DNA of 64,000 nucleotides from PALSA-1444 sp964291045 (GTDB lineage: Bacteria; Chlamydiota; Chlamydiia; Chlamydiales; Rhabdochlamydiaceae), in the NCBI RefSeq assembly GCF_964291045.1, contig NZ_OZ197277.1, positions 1,550,001-1,614,000 on the forward strand, written 5' to 3'. Both the position numbers and the translations under genes were made by a program. Within the stretch, counting starts at the first letter, position 1. Each line of letters begins with the position of its first letter. Below the pieces are notes generated by a model that did no database searches, had not been told where the DNA came from, and was given only the letters and a program-made list of their open reading frames with translations. This document shows positions 33,310 to 41,397 of this stretch, one piece after another.

Positions 33310-33501
33310 ATTCTAAGAAAGACAATTTAACCGATTAGCCTCTTTTTTCCAAGAACGATTTTTGAGTCGCCGCTTTTTTATCCAAAAAAACCCGTTTTTA
33401 ATGAAAAAGAGCTTAAAGCATGATAGTACTATAGCCTCTTCTTTCTGAAAATTTCTGTCAGACCCATCGTGTAATAAGCCGTGTGTCGTTATAGTAGTGG
33501 C

Positions 33502-36500
33502 ATGGATCTTTCTCTAAAGATTAACCGCATACTCCAATTCTTTGCTCTTTGCCTCATTTTAATCTTAGCAAGATCGTGGCATCTAGCTGTCATTCAGCAT
33601 GATAAACATGTTAAAATATCGCAGCAACCAAGAAGAAGAACCACTCTTGAAAAACCTGATAGAGCCACCATTCAAGACAGGTTTGGTATTCCTTTAGCGA
33701 TTAATAAAATTCAATATAATGCAGCTATCTACTACTCTCATATCCGGCAAATCCCTACCCTCCGTTGGAAAAAAAGAGAAGATGGGGTGAGAGTTAAAGT
33801 GTTTGAAAGATCAGAGTATATCACGAAGCTCTCTTCCCTCTTAAGCGCAGAACTTGGCATTCCTGCTCATAAAATCGAAGATCTTATTCATGGAAGAGCC
33901 TCTCTTCTTCCTCATACACCTTTCATCATCAAAGAGAGTCTTTCTGAATCAGAATATTACCGCCTCAAAGCGTTAGAAAAAGATTGGATTGGACTTGAGG
34001 CGCAAAGATCAAGTCATAGAGACTACCCTCTTGGAAAGGTAGGAGGTCATGTGATTGGGTATTTAGGAAAAATCGACTCTCAAAAATATCTTAAATTAGC
34101 GCATGAGCTGAGATCTCTTGAAGACTATCTCATTGCCAAGCAAGAAGGAGAAATTCAGTTTTTACCAGAAGGATTTGACTCTCTTGAACAGGTTGCAAAA
34201 AGGTACTTTGAACTGCAAGAAAAAGCGTACAGTTTAAACGATTTGGTAGGAAAAAGCGGCATTGAATCTTACTATGACACCGCGTTAAGAGGGTACGCAG
34301 GAAAGCAAATTTATGCGATTGACAGGCATGGTAACGTATTACATGAGCTTCCTGGCTCTTACCCTGCAACTTCCGGAAAAAAAGTGACTCTAACATTATC
34401 TGCTGAGCTTCAAGACTATGCGGAAAAGCTGCTTGCTGCAAATGAAGGGCCTCATCTTGATCCTGCAGACCCTTTTGTCAGCCATAGGTGGATTAAAGGG
34501 TCTGCTCTCATTGCACTTGATCCTAAAACAGGAGAAGTGATGGCTTTTGCTTCTTACCCAAGGTTTGATCCTAATGATTTTATCCCCTCGAATAACTCTA
34601 AGCTCAAACAGCAAAAAACATTTCATATTCAAGAGTGGTTAGAATCAGAGGAGTATTTAGGAGAAATTTGGGATGGAAAACGGTCATTAAGAAGAGAGTA
34701 TTTTTCCTTTGTGAAGGGAAAGTACATCGAAGAGTTTACCCCTCTCTCGTTAGAGCGGTATCTTGAGGCGATTTTTTCTCAAGACACTCTCATGAAAGAC
34801 ACCCTGCACTTAATAGGGAATCTAGAAATGGCCCTCGAGGTGCAAAAATCAGGAACTTCTCACCCGTTACTGCAAGGCATTTTAAAAGAGCAAGATAAGC
34901 TCCTCATACTAGATTTATGTCATCTTCTTGCGCCCCATGAGCTTTTTTCTGAAGAGCTTATCTCCTCTTTAGGAGACATGTCTCTTTCTCACTATTTTTC
35001 AAGTCGCCAAGAGGCGATGCGGCTTTTAGACTTCATTAAGCCCCGTATCCGGGAACTCTTTTATGACTACGACTTCACCTTTTGGAAAGAGGCCTACTTT
35101 AAGTCTTATTTAAAAGAGATGCGGCACCAAGAGAAACAAGAAAAACGGTATGCAAAGCCTTATACAGATTATCTAGATCAAATTGAGAAAAAGTTATGGC
35201 TCCGTTTTTGGGAAACCTACCGCTCCATTTTTCTCTACACAGCTCTCACAGGACAAAGCCCAGTTACAGCTGAAGACTACCCCCATCTCACCCCCTATTT
35301 ATGTCTTTTAAAAGAAGATATTCATACTCTTATTACCCCAAAGACCCATTTTTTAAAAGAGACCCTAGAGCCTCTTTCTTCTTTTCTAGGAGCGAACTAC
35401 TTATCTACCTTTAAAAGCTTTGATGAATTAGAGTCTCCTTTAAAAAGAAGATACCCTAAACTGCACTCTCCTCTTCATAAACCTTTAGAAAAGCATCTGG
35501 CTTCTGCTTTTTATCCCCCTCATGGCTATGGATTTACGAAAGCATACACCCATCAAATTGCAGCGCCTCCAGGATCGGTGTTTAAACTTGTGACAGGATA
35601 TGAAGCACTTCTAGAGCAGTACCAAAAAAACCTGCCTCTTAATCCTTTAACCATCACAGATGATTGGAGAGGAAATGTCTCTTCGTCTTCATTTATCGTA
35701 GGTTTTTTGGAAGATGGAACCCCCTTAAAAAGAACTTATAAAGGAGGAAGACTCCCCAAAAGCTCTCACCCTGGTATGGGAAGACTCGAGATAGAAGACG
35801 CCTTAGAGCAATCCAGTAACGTCTACTTTTCTCTTTTAGCAGGAGATGTGATTGAAGACCCCTCTTCTTTAATCGCATCGGCTAAACTGTTTGGCATGGG
35901 AGAAAAAACAGGGATTGATCTTCCTTTAGAATCTCCGGGTAAAATCCCCGATGATATCCATCACAATAAGACCGGGCTCTATTCCTTTGCGATTGGTCAA
36001 CATACCTTAGAAACCACTCCCTTGCAAACAGCTGTCATGATGCAAACCATTGCAAATCAAGGGTGTGTTATGAGACCACATCTTGTCAAAAACCTTGAAG
36101 GGATGAATAGAGTCATTTATCATGAGCTATTTTCTCCCTCTTCTCAAAAAGGGTTTGAGATTCTTTCTACATCACACATTACCCATGAAAAAGAAGCGTT
36201 TCAAGAAAAAACGGGGAGCTATTTTCTACGGAAAGTTCCGTTTCCCTCTCCTGTCTTTAACACGCTCTTTACAGGGATGCAAAGAGCGGTGTTAGGAAAA
36301 AGAGGAAGCGCGCGGCCTGCGATCATGCGAAGGAAATATGATCACCCTCTCTTAATTAAAGACTACATCGATATTCATCAAGATTTAATCGCTAAAACAG
36401 GGACTGCGCAGGTGCTTTATAAAACATCTCTTTCCTCTAATATTTCCCCTATCATGGAGCACTATGTCTCTTTTGGAGCCATTGCCTATACGCCTGATTC

Positions 36501-36666
36501 AGAAGATCTTCCTCCTCTTGAAAAAGAGCCAGAACTTGTGGTTGTGGTGATGATGAGATACCGAAAAGCCGGCCTTGAAGGAGCTCCTATGGCAGCGCAG
36601 CTTGTTAAAAAATGGCGAGAGATTAAAGCGCATCACGCCTCTTTACAAAGCTCTTCCGAATTTTGA
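33502..36666 (+). CDS. pbp2: Penicillin-binding protein 2-type peptidoglycan transpeptidase (long chlamydial form)
   Basis: A 1054-residue membrane-anchored transpeptidase. A transmembrane helix lies at about 12-30 after a short cytoplasmic tail, then the PBP dimer domain ('RATIQDRFGIPLAINK'). The active site is SxxK at Ser692 ('PGSVFK'), SxN at 771-773 ('SSN') and KTG at 965 ('AKTGTAQ'). An insertion of roughly 250 residues precedes the SxxK motif, making the protein far longer than the 600-700 residues usual for class B PBPs; the Chlamydia PBP2 is similarly long. ATG 33502 is preferred over a GTG at 33481. Such enzymes make septal peptidoglycan in chlamydiae. Confidence 0.93.
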   Translation: MDLSLKINRILQFFALCLILILARSWHLAVIQHDKHVKISQQPRRRTTLEKPDRATIQDRFGIPLAINKIQYNAAIYYSHIRQIPTLRWKKREDGVRVKVFERSEYITKLSSLLSAELGIPAHKIEDLIHGRASLLPHTPFIIKESLSESEYYRLKALEKDWIGLEAQRSSHRDYPLGKVGGHVIGYLGKIDSQKYLKLAHELRSLEDYLIAKQEGEIQFLPEGFDSLEQVAKRYFELQEKAYSLNDLVGKSGIESYYDTALRGYAGKQIYAIDRHGNVLHELPGSYPATSGKKVTLTLSAELQDYAEKLLAANEGPHLDPADPFVSHRWIKGSALIALDPKTGEVMAFASYPRFDPNDFIPSNNSKLKQQKTFHIQEWLESEEYLGEIWDGKRSLRREYFSFVKGKYIEEFTPLSLERYLEAIFSQDTLMKDTLHLIGNLEMALEVQKSGTSHPLLQGILKEQDKLLILDLCHLLAPHELFSEELISSLGDMSLSHYFSSRQEAMRLLDFIKPRIRELFYDYDFTFWKEAYFKSYLKEMRHQEKQEKRYAKPYTDYLDQIEKKLWLRFWETYRSIFLYTALTGQSPVTAEDYPHLTPYLCLLKEDIHTLITPKTHFLKETLEPLSSFLGANYLSTFKSFDELESPLKRRYPKLHSPLHKPLEKHLASAFYPPHGYGFTKAYTHQIAAPPGSVFKLVTGYEALLEQYQKNLPLNPLTITDDWRGNVSSSSFIVGFLEDGTPLKRTYKGGRLPKSSHPGMGRLEIEDALEQSSNVYFSLLAGDVIEDPSSLIASAKLFGMGEKTGIDLPLESPGKIPDDIHHNKTGLYSFAIGQHTLETTPLQTAVMMQTIANQGCVMRPHLVKNLEGMNRVIYHELFSPSSQKGFEILSTSHITHEKEAFQEKTGSYFLRKVPFPSPVFNTLFTGMQRAVLGKRGSARPAIMRRKYDHPLLIKDYIDIHQDLIAKTGTAQVLYKTSLSSNISPIMEHYVSFGAIAYTPDSEDLPPLEKEPELVVVVMMRYRKAGLEGAPMAAQLVKKWREIKAHHASLQSSSEF

Positions 36667-36670
36667 TCTA

Positions 36671-37123
36671 TCAAGTTCTAGAAACTATCTTCCACGCATT
36701 AAATAGCTGAAGGATCTCTTCTCCCCCTGAAATGAGCTCAAAAGAGTTAAGCCACTCTTCTTTTACCCAAACGCCTTCTGTATGTTCATCTTCTTTAATG
36801 TAAAGAGAAGGTAGCTCAGTAAGCTGAATGCAAAAAAGATGAAAAATAAAACTTCCTGATGGCTTTTGAATATAAAGAGGAAAGACGGGGCATAAAGAGG
36901 GCACGGTAACACCTGTCTCTTCTTTAAGCTCCCGGACGGCTGCTATATGAGGACTCTCACCTCTTTCTAACTTACCGCCTGGCAAACACCACTTTCCTCC
37001 TTCAAGTTTTAAAGGATGACGTTTAAGGATAAGAAAAGACCCCTCATACTCTAGATAACAGCCTGCAGCTTCAAACTGGGGGTGAAAATGGGGAGGGCAC
37101 TGCTGAAAAACAGATACGTGCAC
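36671..37123 (-). CDS. Nudix hydrolase
   Basis: A 150-residue protein with a complete Nudix box (GX5EX7REUXEEXGU) formed by 'GGKLERGESPHIAAVRELKEETGV' around residues 50-73, written here as one motif region. These enzymes hydrolyse nucleoside diphosphates linked to another moiety; the substrate is unknown. It converges with pbp2 five bases away. Confidence 0.88.
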   Translation of the reverse strand: MHVSVFQQCPPHFHPQFEAAGCYLEYEGSFLILKRHPLKLEGGKWCLPGGKLERGESPHIAAVRELKEETGVTVPSLCPVFPLYIQKPSGSFIFHLFCIQLTELPSLYIKEDEHTEGVWVKEEWLNSFELISGGEEILQLFNAWKIVSRT

Positions 37124-37367
37124 GGGGTAAACTCCTTAAGTTATACATCTAGAATAGCACAATGAGGCTCTTGTCCTCTTCTTCTTTTGATCTAGGTTAA
37201 AAGATAAGATGAGAAAAATGCTCTATTTCCTTTTAGTTCTCTAAAAAAAATATCGCTTTCTTTAGATAAAAAAAATCCCAAAAAAGAAAGCCCTTGCTAT
37301 CCTAATAGCTAGGTTAGAAAAATGGCCTGACTCTTTTAATCAACATAGCATCTCTTTGGACTGTATT

Positions 37368-38105
37368 ATGACAAAAATTGCCTGTATTATCCCCGCCCGT
37401 CTTCAATCAACGAGATTTCCTCGAAAAATACTCGCTCCTCTTCAAGGAAAGCCCTTATTAGAATGGGTGTGGAATGCAGCCAAAAAAATTGATCTCTTCC
37501 ACTCTGTCACGATTGCTGTAGATTCTGAAGAAACAATAGAGATTGTTAAGCAATTTGGCGGAGACTATCTGATGACCTCTCCTCACTGCCCTAATGGAAC
37601 CTTGCGGCTCTGCAGTCTTTTAGAACTCTACCCTCTAGAAGGAGATATCTTTGTCTGTTGGCAAGGAGATGAGCCGTTTTTAGAGCAACCCATGATTGAA
37701 GATCTTTTACAAACAGCAGGAGTAGATGGTTCTGATATTTGGACCCTCAAGAAGAAAATCACACCGTTAGAGGCTTCATCGCCTCACCATGTTAAAGTGG
37801 TGACTGATCATGAAGGGTATGCGCTGTATTTTTCTAGATCTCAAATCCCTTTCCACCGTGATGTGTTACCCTCTGAATACGATCAACATATCGGCATTTA
37901 TGCCTATACAAGAAAAGCTCTTGAGCAAATACGTCACCTTCCCATGAGCGCTCTTGCAGAAAAAGAGCAACTTGAAATGCTGAATTTCATGTATCACGGT
38001 CTTAAAATTAAAGTGCATGAAACCAATCATGAAAGCTTTGGCATTGATATCCCTGAACATCTTGAAATGGCTCATCAAAAACTTGCAGCATTAAAGAATT
38101 CTTAA
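37368..38105 (+). CDS. kdsB: CMP-KDO synthetase (3-deoxy-manno-octulosonate cytidylyltransferase)
   Basis: A 245-residue enzyme activating KDO as CMP-KDO for lipopolysaccharide core. 'IIPARLQSTRFPRKIL' and 'GKPLLEWVW' form the CTP site; 'WQGDEPFLEQPMI' and 'YFSRSQIPF' are family blocks. A TTG at 37356 would add four residues, but ATG 37368 gives the standard N-terminus. It implies an LPS-bearing outer membrane. Confidence 0.95.
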   Translation: MTKIACIIPARLQSTRFPRKILAPLQGKPLLEWVWNAAKKIDLFHSVTIAVDSEETIEIVKQFGGDYLMTSPHCPNGTLRLCSLLELYPLEGDIFVCWQGDEPFLEQPMIEDLLQTAGVDGSDIWTLKKKITPLEASSPHHVKVVTDHEGYALYFSRSQIPFHRDVLPSEYDQHIGIYAYTRKALEQIRHLPMSALAEKEQLEMLNFMYHGLKIKVHETNHESFGIDIPEHLEMAHQKLAALKNS

Positions 38106-38112
38106 GACCCTC

Positions 38113-38532
38113 TTATTTTCCAGGGGAAAGAAAGCAGGTGTAGGTTTGCTTATTCTCTTTTGAAGAAGAGGGGTTAACTTCTGTGATTTTTAAAAGGTAA
38201 CGCTTACCATCTTGGCTTTTTTGACATTTGAGAAGATGTTTGTGATTCTCTTTCAAACGGTATACTGATTTATCTGTTTTTGAAATAAGAAAAGAGCTCT
38301 CTACTAAAACCCCCTCTTTCTTATCTGCTAAATCATCTAGAGATTTCCAATACATCTCAATCATATGCATCTTCTCAAGATCAAGAAGCCGTGTGAGTTC
38401 AAATTCTTGAAGGATGTCTTTTTGCACCTTAAGAGATTGATAAAGCGTATGCATCGAAAATCCTGCAAACAGCCCCATGAGCGTCATCGCAATGATCACC
38501 TCTAAAAGAAGAAAAGGTCTCTTTCTTTTCAT
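38113..38532 (-). CDS. Type II secretion minor pseudopilin-like protein
   Basis: A 139-residue protein with a prepilin-type N-terminus: basic 'MKRKRPF', then 'LLLEVIIAMTLMGL' with the conserved Glu five residues into the hydrophobic stretch. Processing by a prepilin peptidase and assembly into a type II secretion pseudopilus are expected. The remaining part is not diagnostic of GspH, I or J. Its ATG overlaps the metallophosphoesterase stop by four bases. Confidence 0.75.
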   Translation of the reverse strand: MKRKRPFLLLEVIIAMTLMGLFAGFSMHTLYQSLKVQKDILQEFELTRLLDLEKMHMIEMYWKSLDDLADKKEGVLVESSFLISKTDKSVYRLKENHKHLLKCQKSQDGKRYLLKITEVNPSSSKENKQTYTCFLSPGK

Positions 38533-39251
38533 GGGATAAGAAGTAGGGGCTCAAATTCAAGGTAATCTGCTGCAGTGAGAAAATAATGAATGCCATTTCT
38601 TTCTCCAAAAACGTGGGCGCGTCTCTTAAGATGATGAAGATGCCCAAATACACACATGTTGATGTTAAATTTCTCAAGTAAATTAGAGACTCTAGATTCT
38701 TTAAGATTAAGTCCAATTGGGGGGTAGTGCGTCATGACAATCTTGAGAGAAGAGGTTTGATCCATCTCTTTAAGGCTATGCTCTAGCCGAATGAGCTCTT
38801 TTTCAAAAATCAAAAGATCTGCCTCAGATAAGAGGGTAGCTTCATCTTTTTCATCTAACGAAAAGTGGTATTCAGGAGTATCCCAAAGACGCGATCCTCC
38901 AACTGCAACACCTTTCCAATGAAAGGCATTATTATGGATAAAAGAGATAGAAGGGGGAAGCTTCTCTTGCATTTTTTTGTTAGAGCTCCACCAATAGTCG
39001 TGATTACCCCGTATCATGACCTTGGTTCCAGGAAGAGCGTCAATCCAGTTCAAATCGATCACTGCCTCTTCTAGTTTCATCGCCCAGCTAATATCTCCAG
39101 GAAGGAGGACTAAATCGTCTTTAGAGATCTTTTTCTTCCAATGCTCTTCGATCTTATCCATGTACCCTTCCCAAGATGGGCCAAAAATGGCCATATCTTT
39201 AGAAGGAGTGCTTTTGGAAAGATGTAAATCTGCTAATGCCCATATTGCCAT
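38529..39251 (-). CDS. Metallophosphoesterase (Icc-like phosphohydrolase)
   Basis: A 240-residue calcineurin-like phosphoesterase with all metal-binding motifs: 'DLH' near residue 8, 'PGDISW', 'RGNHDYWW', 'VMTHYPP' and 'FGHLHHLKRR'. It resembles the predicted phosphohydrolases of COG1768; the substrate is unknown. Coupled to the pseudopilin gene by a four-base overlap. Confidence 0.88.
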   Translation of the reverse strand: MAIWALADLHLSKSTPSKDMAIFGPSWEGYMDKIEEHWKKKISKDDLVLLPGDISWAMKLEEAVIDLNWIDALPGTKVMIRGNHDYWWSSNKKMQEKLPPSISFIHNNAFHWKGVAVGGSRLWDTPEYHFSLDEKDEATLLSEADLLIFEKELIRLEHSLKEMDQTSSLKIVMTHYPPIGLNLKESRVSNLLEKFNINMCVFGHLHHLKRRAHVFGERNGIHYFLTAADYLEFEPLLLIP

Positions 39252-39356
39252 AATCTTCTTCAGTATACAAAAAGAAGAAGAGAAAGTGAAATCATTCCTC
39301 CTCTCTTGTATCAGCTTAAAAATAGTTAAGGTTTTTTCCCGTCAAAAAGATCGCTG

Positions 39357-40667
39357 TTATGTAATCACAGCTCTTAAAGAACTATCTATCCACTCTTCCC
39401 TGGAAGCTCTTTTAAAAAAGATAGAGGCTGTAATGATATTGGATAAAAAGACCAGAAACCAAAACCTATGCACATCCCAGCTAAAAATTGCCATAGAGAG
39501 GTAAATCGGGGTAAAGCTAATGATCCAAAATACCGAGTAGTATTGAAGAAGAAAAAAGGTATCGCAAGCTGCAGTAATGACTCCAAGCGCAATGAGATTA
39601 AATCCATATCCCAAAAGAGCCATCCAAATGCCTGGCGCAATCACTTTAAATAACGCGATGCGGTGAGGAAAGAAGTAAGTTAAATATTCGGGATAAAAAA
39701 AGAAAATGAGGCCGATGAGTCCTGTAAAACAGCCGAGAAAAAAGGTGGCACTCAGCACAATATCCCACACTTTTTTAGGCTCATTTTTCCCCAGTTGGTA
39801 AGATGAGGCAGTAAGCGTAGTTTGAAAAAGGGCATCAGAAAAAAAGGTAAATAAATAAAAAACCGTGCTCCCCATGGTAAATACATGTAAATGTTGCTCA
39901 CTTAAAAGGGTCATGGTTTTTGAAACTAAAAACCAATCACTTAAACAAGGAATGGTTCCAAGCCCTCTTAAAAATCCTGGCTTAATGTATTTATAAAATA
40001 AATCCAGGTCCCACTGCCAAACCCCACTTCCAAATTTCTCTTGATTACCCTGGGTTAAAAATAAGACAAATAAAATGCTACAGATGATGATTTGAGAAAT
40101 CACCTTACTTAAAGCCGCACCGAAGCTCCCCATCGCAGGGATGAAAGACCATCCAAAGATCAGATAATAATCTAATACAAGATTGAGAAGCGCCCCTCCA
40201 ATTGTTAAACAAACAATGGGAAACACTTTTTTTTGACCGATGTAAAATGCTGATAGGGCTCCAATCAAAGGAACAAGAAAATTAAACCAACAGAGAAGAG
40301 AAAAATACGCCGTTTCTGCTGCCATAAATTGACTATTGCTATAGAGCAAATAATGCAATCCAAATCCAATAGGAGGAATGATCAAAGTTGTAAGAAGAGA
40401 AAACCAGATGAGCTGCCATATGCAAGGCCCAATCTCTTTAAACTGTTTTGCCCCGTAAAAAAGAGCAATGTAGCCTTGCCCCCCTAAAGTGACGCAAAGA
40501 GTTGAAGCTTGAAAGATCCGAATGAGAAAAAATCCATTTAAAGAACCGGCAAGTACTGGCTCCGAATACCGAAAAAGAAACACTCTCTCGATATAAGAAG
40601 CCGTACTTGTCGCCATGAGAAAGAGCATGATAGGGAGAAAAAGACAACAAAAACTCTTTATTCTCAC
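39357..40667 (-). CDS. MATE-family multidrug efflux transporter
   Basis: A 436-residue integral membrane protein with about 12 hydrophobic segments and the MATE layout. Blocks include 'GGQGYIALFYGAKQFKEIG', 'SAFYIGQKKVFPIVCLTIGGALLNLVLDYYLIFG' and 'PAMGSFGAALSKVISQI'. It would export cationic compounds using a sodium or proton gradient; the substrate is unknown. Confidence 0.85.
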   Translation of the reverse strand: MRIKSFCCLFLPIMLFLMATSTASYIERVFLFRYSEPVLAGSLNGFFLIRIFQASTLCVTLGGQGYIALFYGAKQFKEIGPCIWQLIWFSLLTTLIIPPIGFGLHYLLYSNSQFMAAETAYFSLLCWFNFLVPLIGALSAFYIGQKKVFPIVCLTIGGALLNLVLDYYLIFGWSFIPAMGSFGAALSKVISQIIICSILFVLFLTQGNQEKFGSGVWQWDLDLFYKYIKPGFLRGLGTIPCLSDWFLVSKTMTLLSEQHLHVFTMGSTVFYLFTFFSDALFQTTLTASSYQLGKNEPKKVWDIVLSATFFLGCFTGLIGLIFFFYPEYLTYFFPHRIALFKVIAPGIWMALLGYGFNLIALGVITAACDTFFLLQYYSVFWIISFTPIYLSMAIFSWDVHRFWFLVFLSNIITASIFFKRASREEWIDSSLRAVIT

Positions 40668-40704
40668 AGCTCTTAAAACTCACTTCAATTATTAACTCTT
40701 TTGT

Positions 40705-41067
40705 TTAGTTGCCAAATGGAGTTAATGGGAAACAGCCGCTCACTTCTTGGTGCATGATCTCTGGAATAAATACAGAGAGCTGACTTGCAAAGTGTGGGCA
40801 AGAATTCCGATAGAACCACTCTTCAGTTGAACTATCAATTGTAAAAGGAATATGAACAAATAATGTCTCTTCTTTAACATAAGTCAGATAGAAATGATCT
40901 ACTTTCTCACCTTGTCTTAGAACATAGGTCATGTCAGGCATATTTCTTAAGAGGGCTTCTGCCTCTGAGCCTGTTAAATCTGCGTGCCAAGCTGAATGAG
41001 AATGAATCTCTTCAAGCTTAACTTGCACAAAACTTGGTAAATTTGTCGTTTGTGCTGATGTAACCAT
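40705..41067 (-). CDS. Small SH2-like domain protein
   Basis: A 120-residue protein that is almost entirely one SH2-like domain. Trp27 begins 'WHADLTGSEAEALL', matching 'WyxGxisRxeAExlL'. 'TYVLRQGE' matches 'tFLVRESe', with Arg51 at the phosphotyrosine-binding position. 'FYLTYV' and 'FVHIPF' match the next strands with His72, and 'HFASQLSVFI' matches the 'F.sl..LV.yy' helix. The second basic residue of helix A is missing. No signal peptide. I chose ATG 41067 (GGAGG five bases upstream) over 41088. SH2 domains in bacteria are rare and mostly known from secreted effectors such as those of Legionella; a host-directed role is inference. Confidence 0.7.
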   Translation of the reverse strand: MVTSAQTTNLPSFVQVKLEEIHSHSAWHADLTGSEAEALLRNMPDMTYVLRQGEKVDHFYLTYVKEETLFVHIPFTIDSSTEEWFYRNSCPHFASQLSVFIPEIMHQEVSGCFPLTPFGN

Positions 41068-41397
41068 GGGAACCTCCATTAGTAACAAAATTAATTGATA
41101 ACACCTCCGATATTATCCCTACCGTCAATATTTTGGCAACCTTTTCGTAAAAAAAAACCGCAATTATCTATAGAAAATACAGCTTTTATGCATGTTTAAT
41201 TTCTGTTTTTTAACCTTAAAAAAGGACTTTTTTCTGAAAATCAGATGAAAAATTATGGATAATTTGGCGGTTTTTTAAAAAAAGAAGCCGGTCATCATGC
41301 CCTCTTTCTATGAAAAAACCCACCTGTAAAAAGCCCTCACAAATAAAGCTTCTTTACCTTAAATAGCAACTCTTTTATGTTGTGAGCCATTACCTAT
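41068..41397. other. 330-base divergent intergenic region
   Basis: This AT-rich region lies between the divergent SH2-like and OppA-fusion genes, so both promoters should be here. A small dyad, GATAA...TTATC at 41096-41116, surrounds a second Shine-Dalgarno-like GGAGG read on the minus strand. Otherwise I see nothing. Confidence 0.5.

Noticed and set aside
39016..39504. 162-codon plus-strand frame
   Set aside because: Antisense to the metallophosphoesterase and MATE genes; no start signals or family resemblance.
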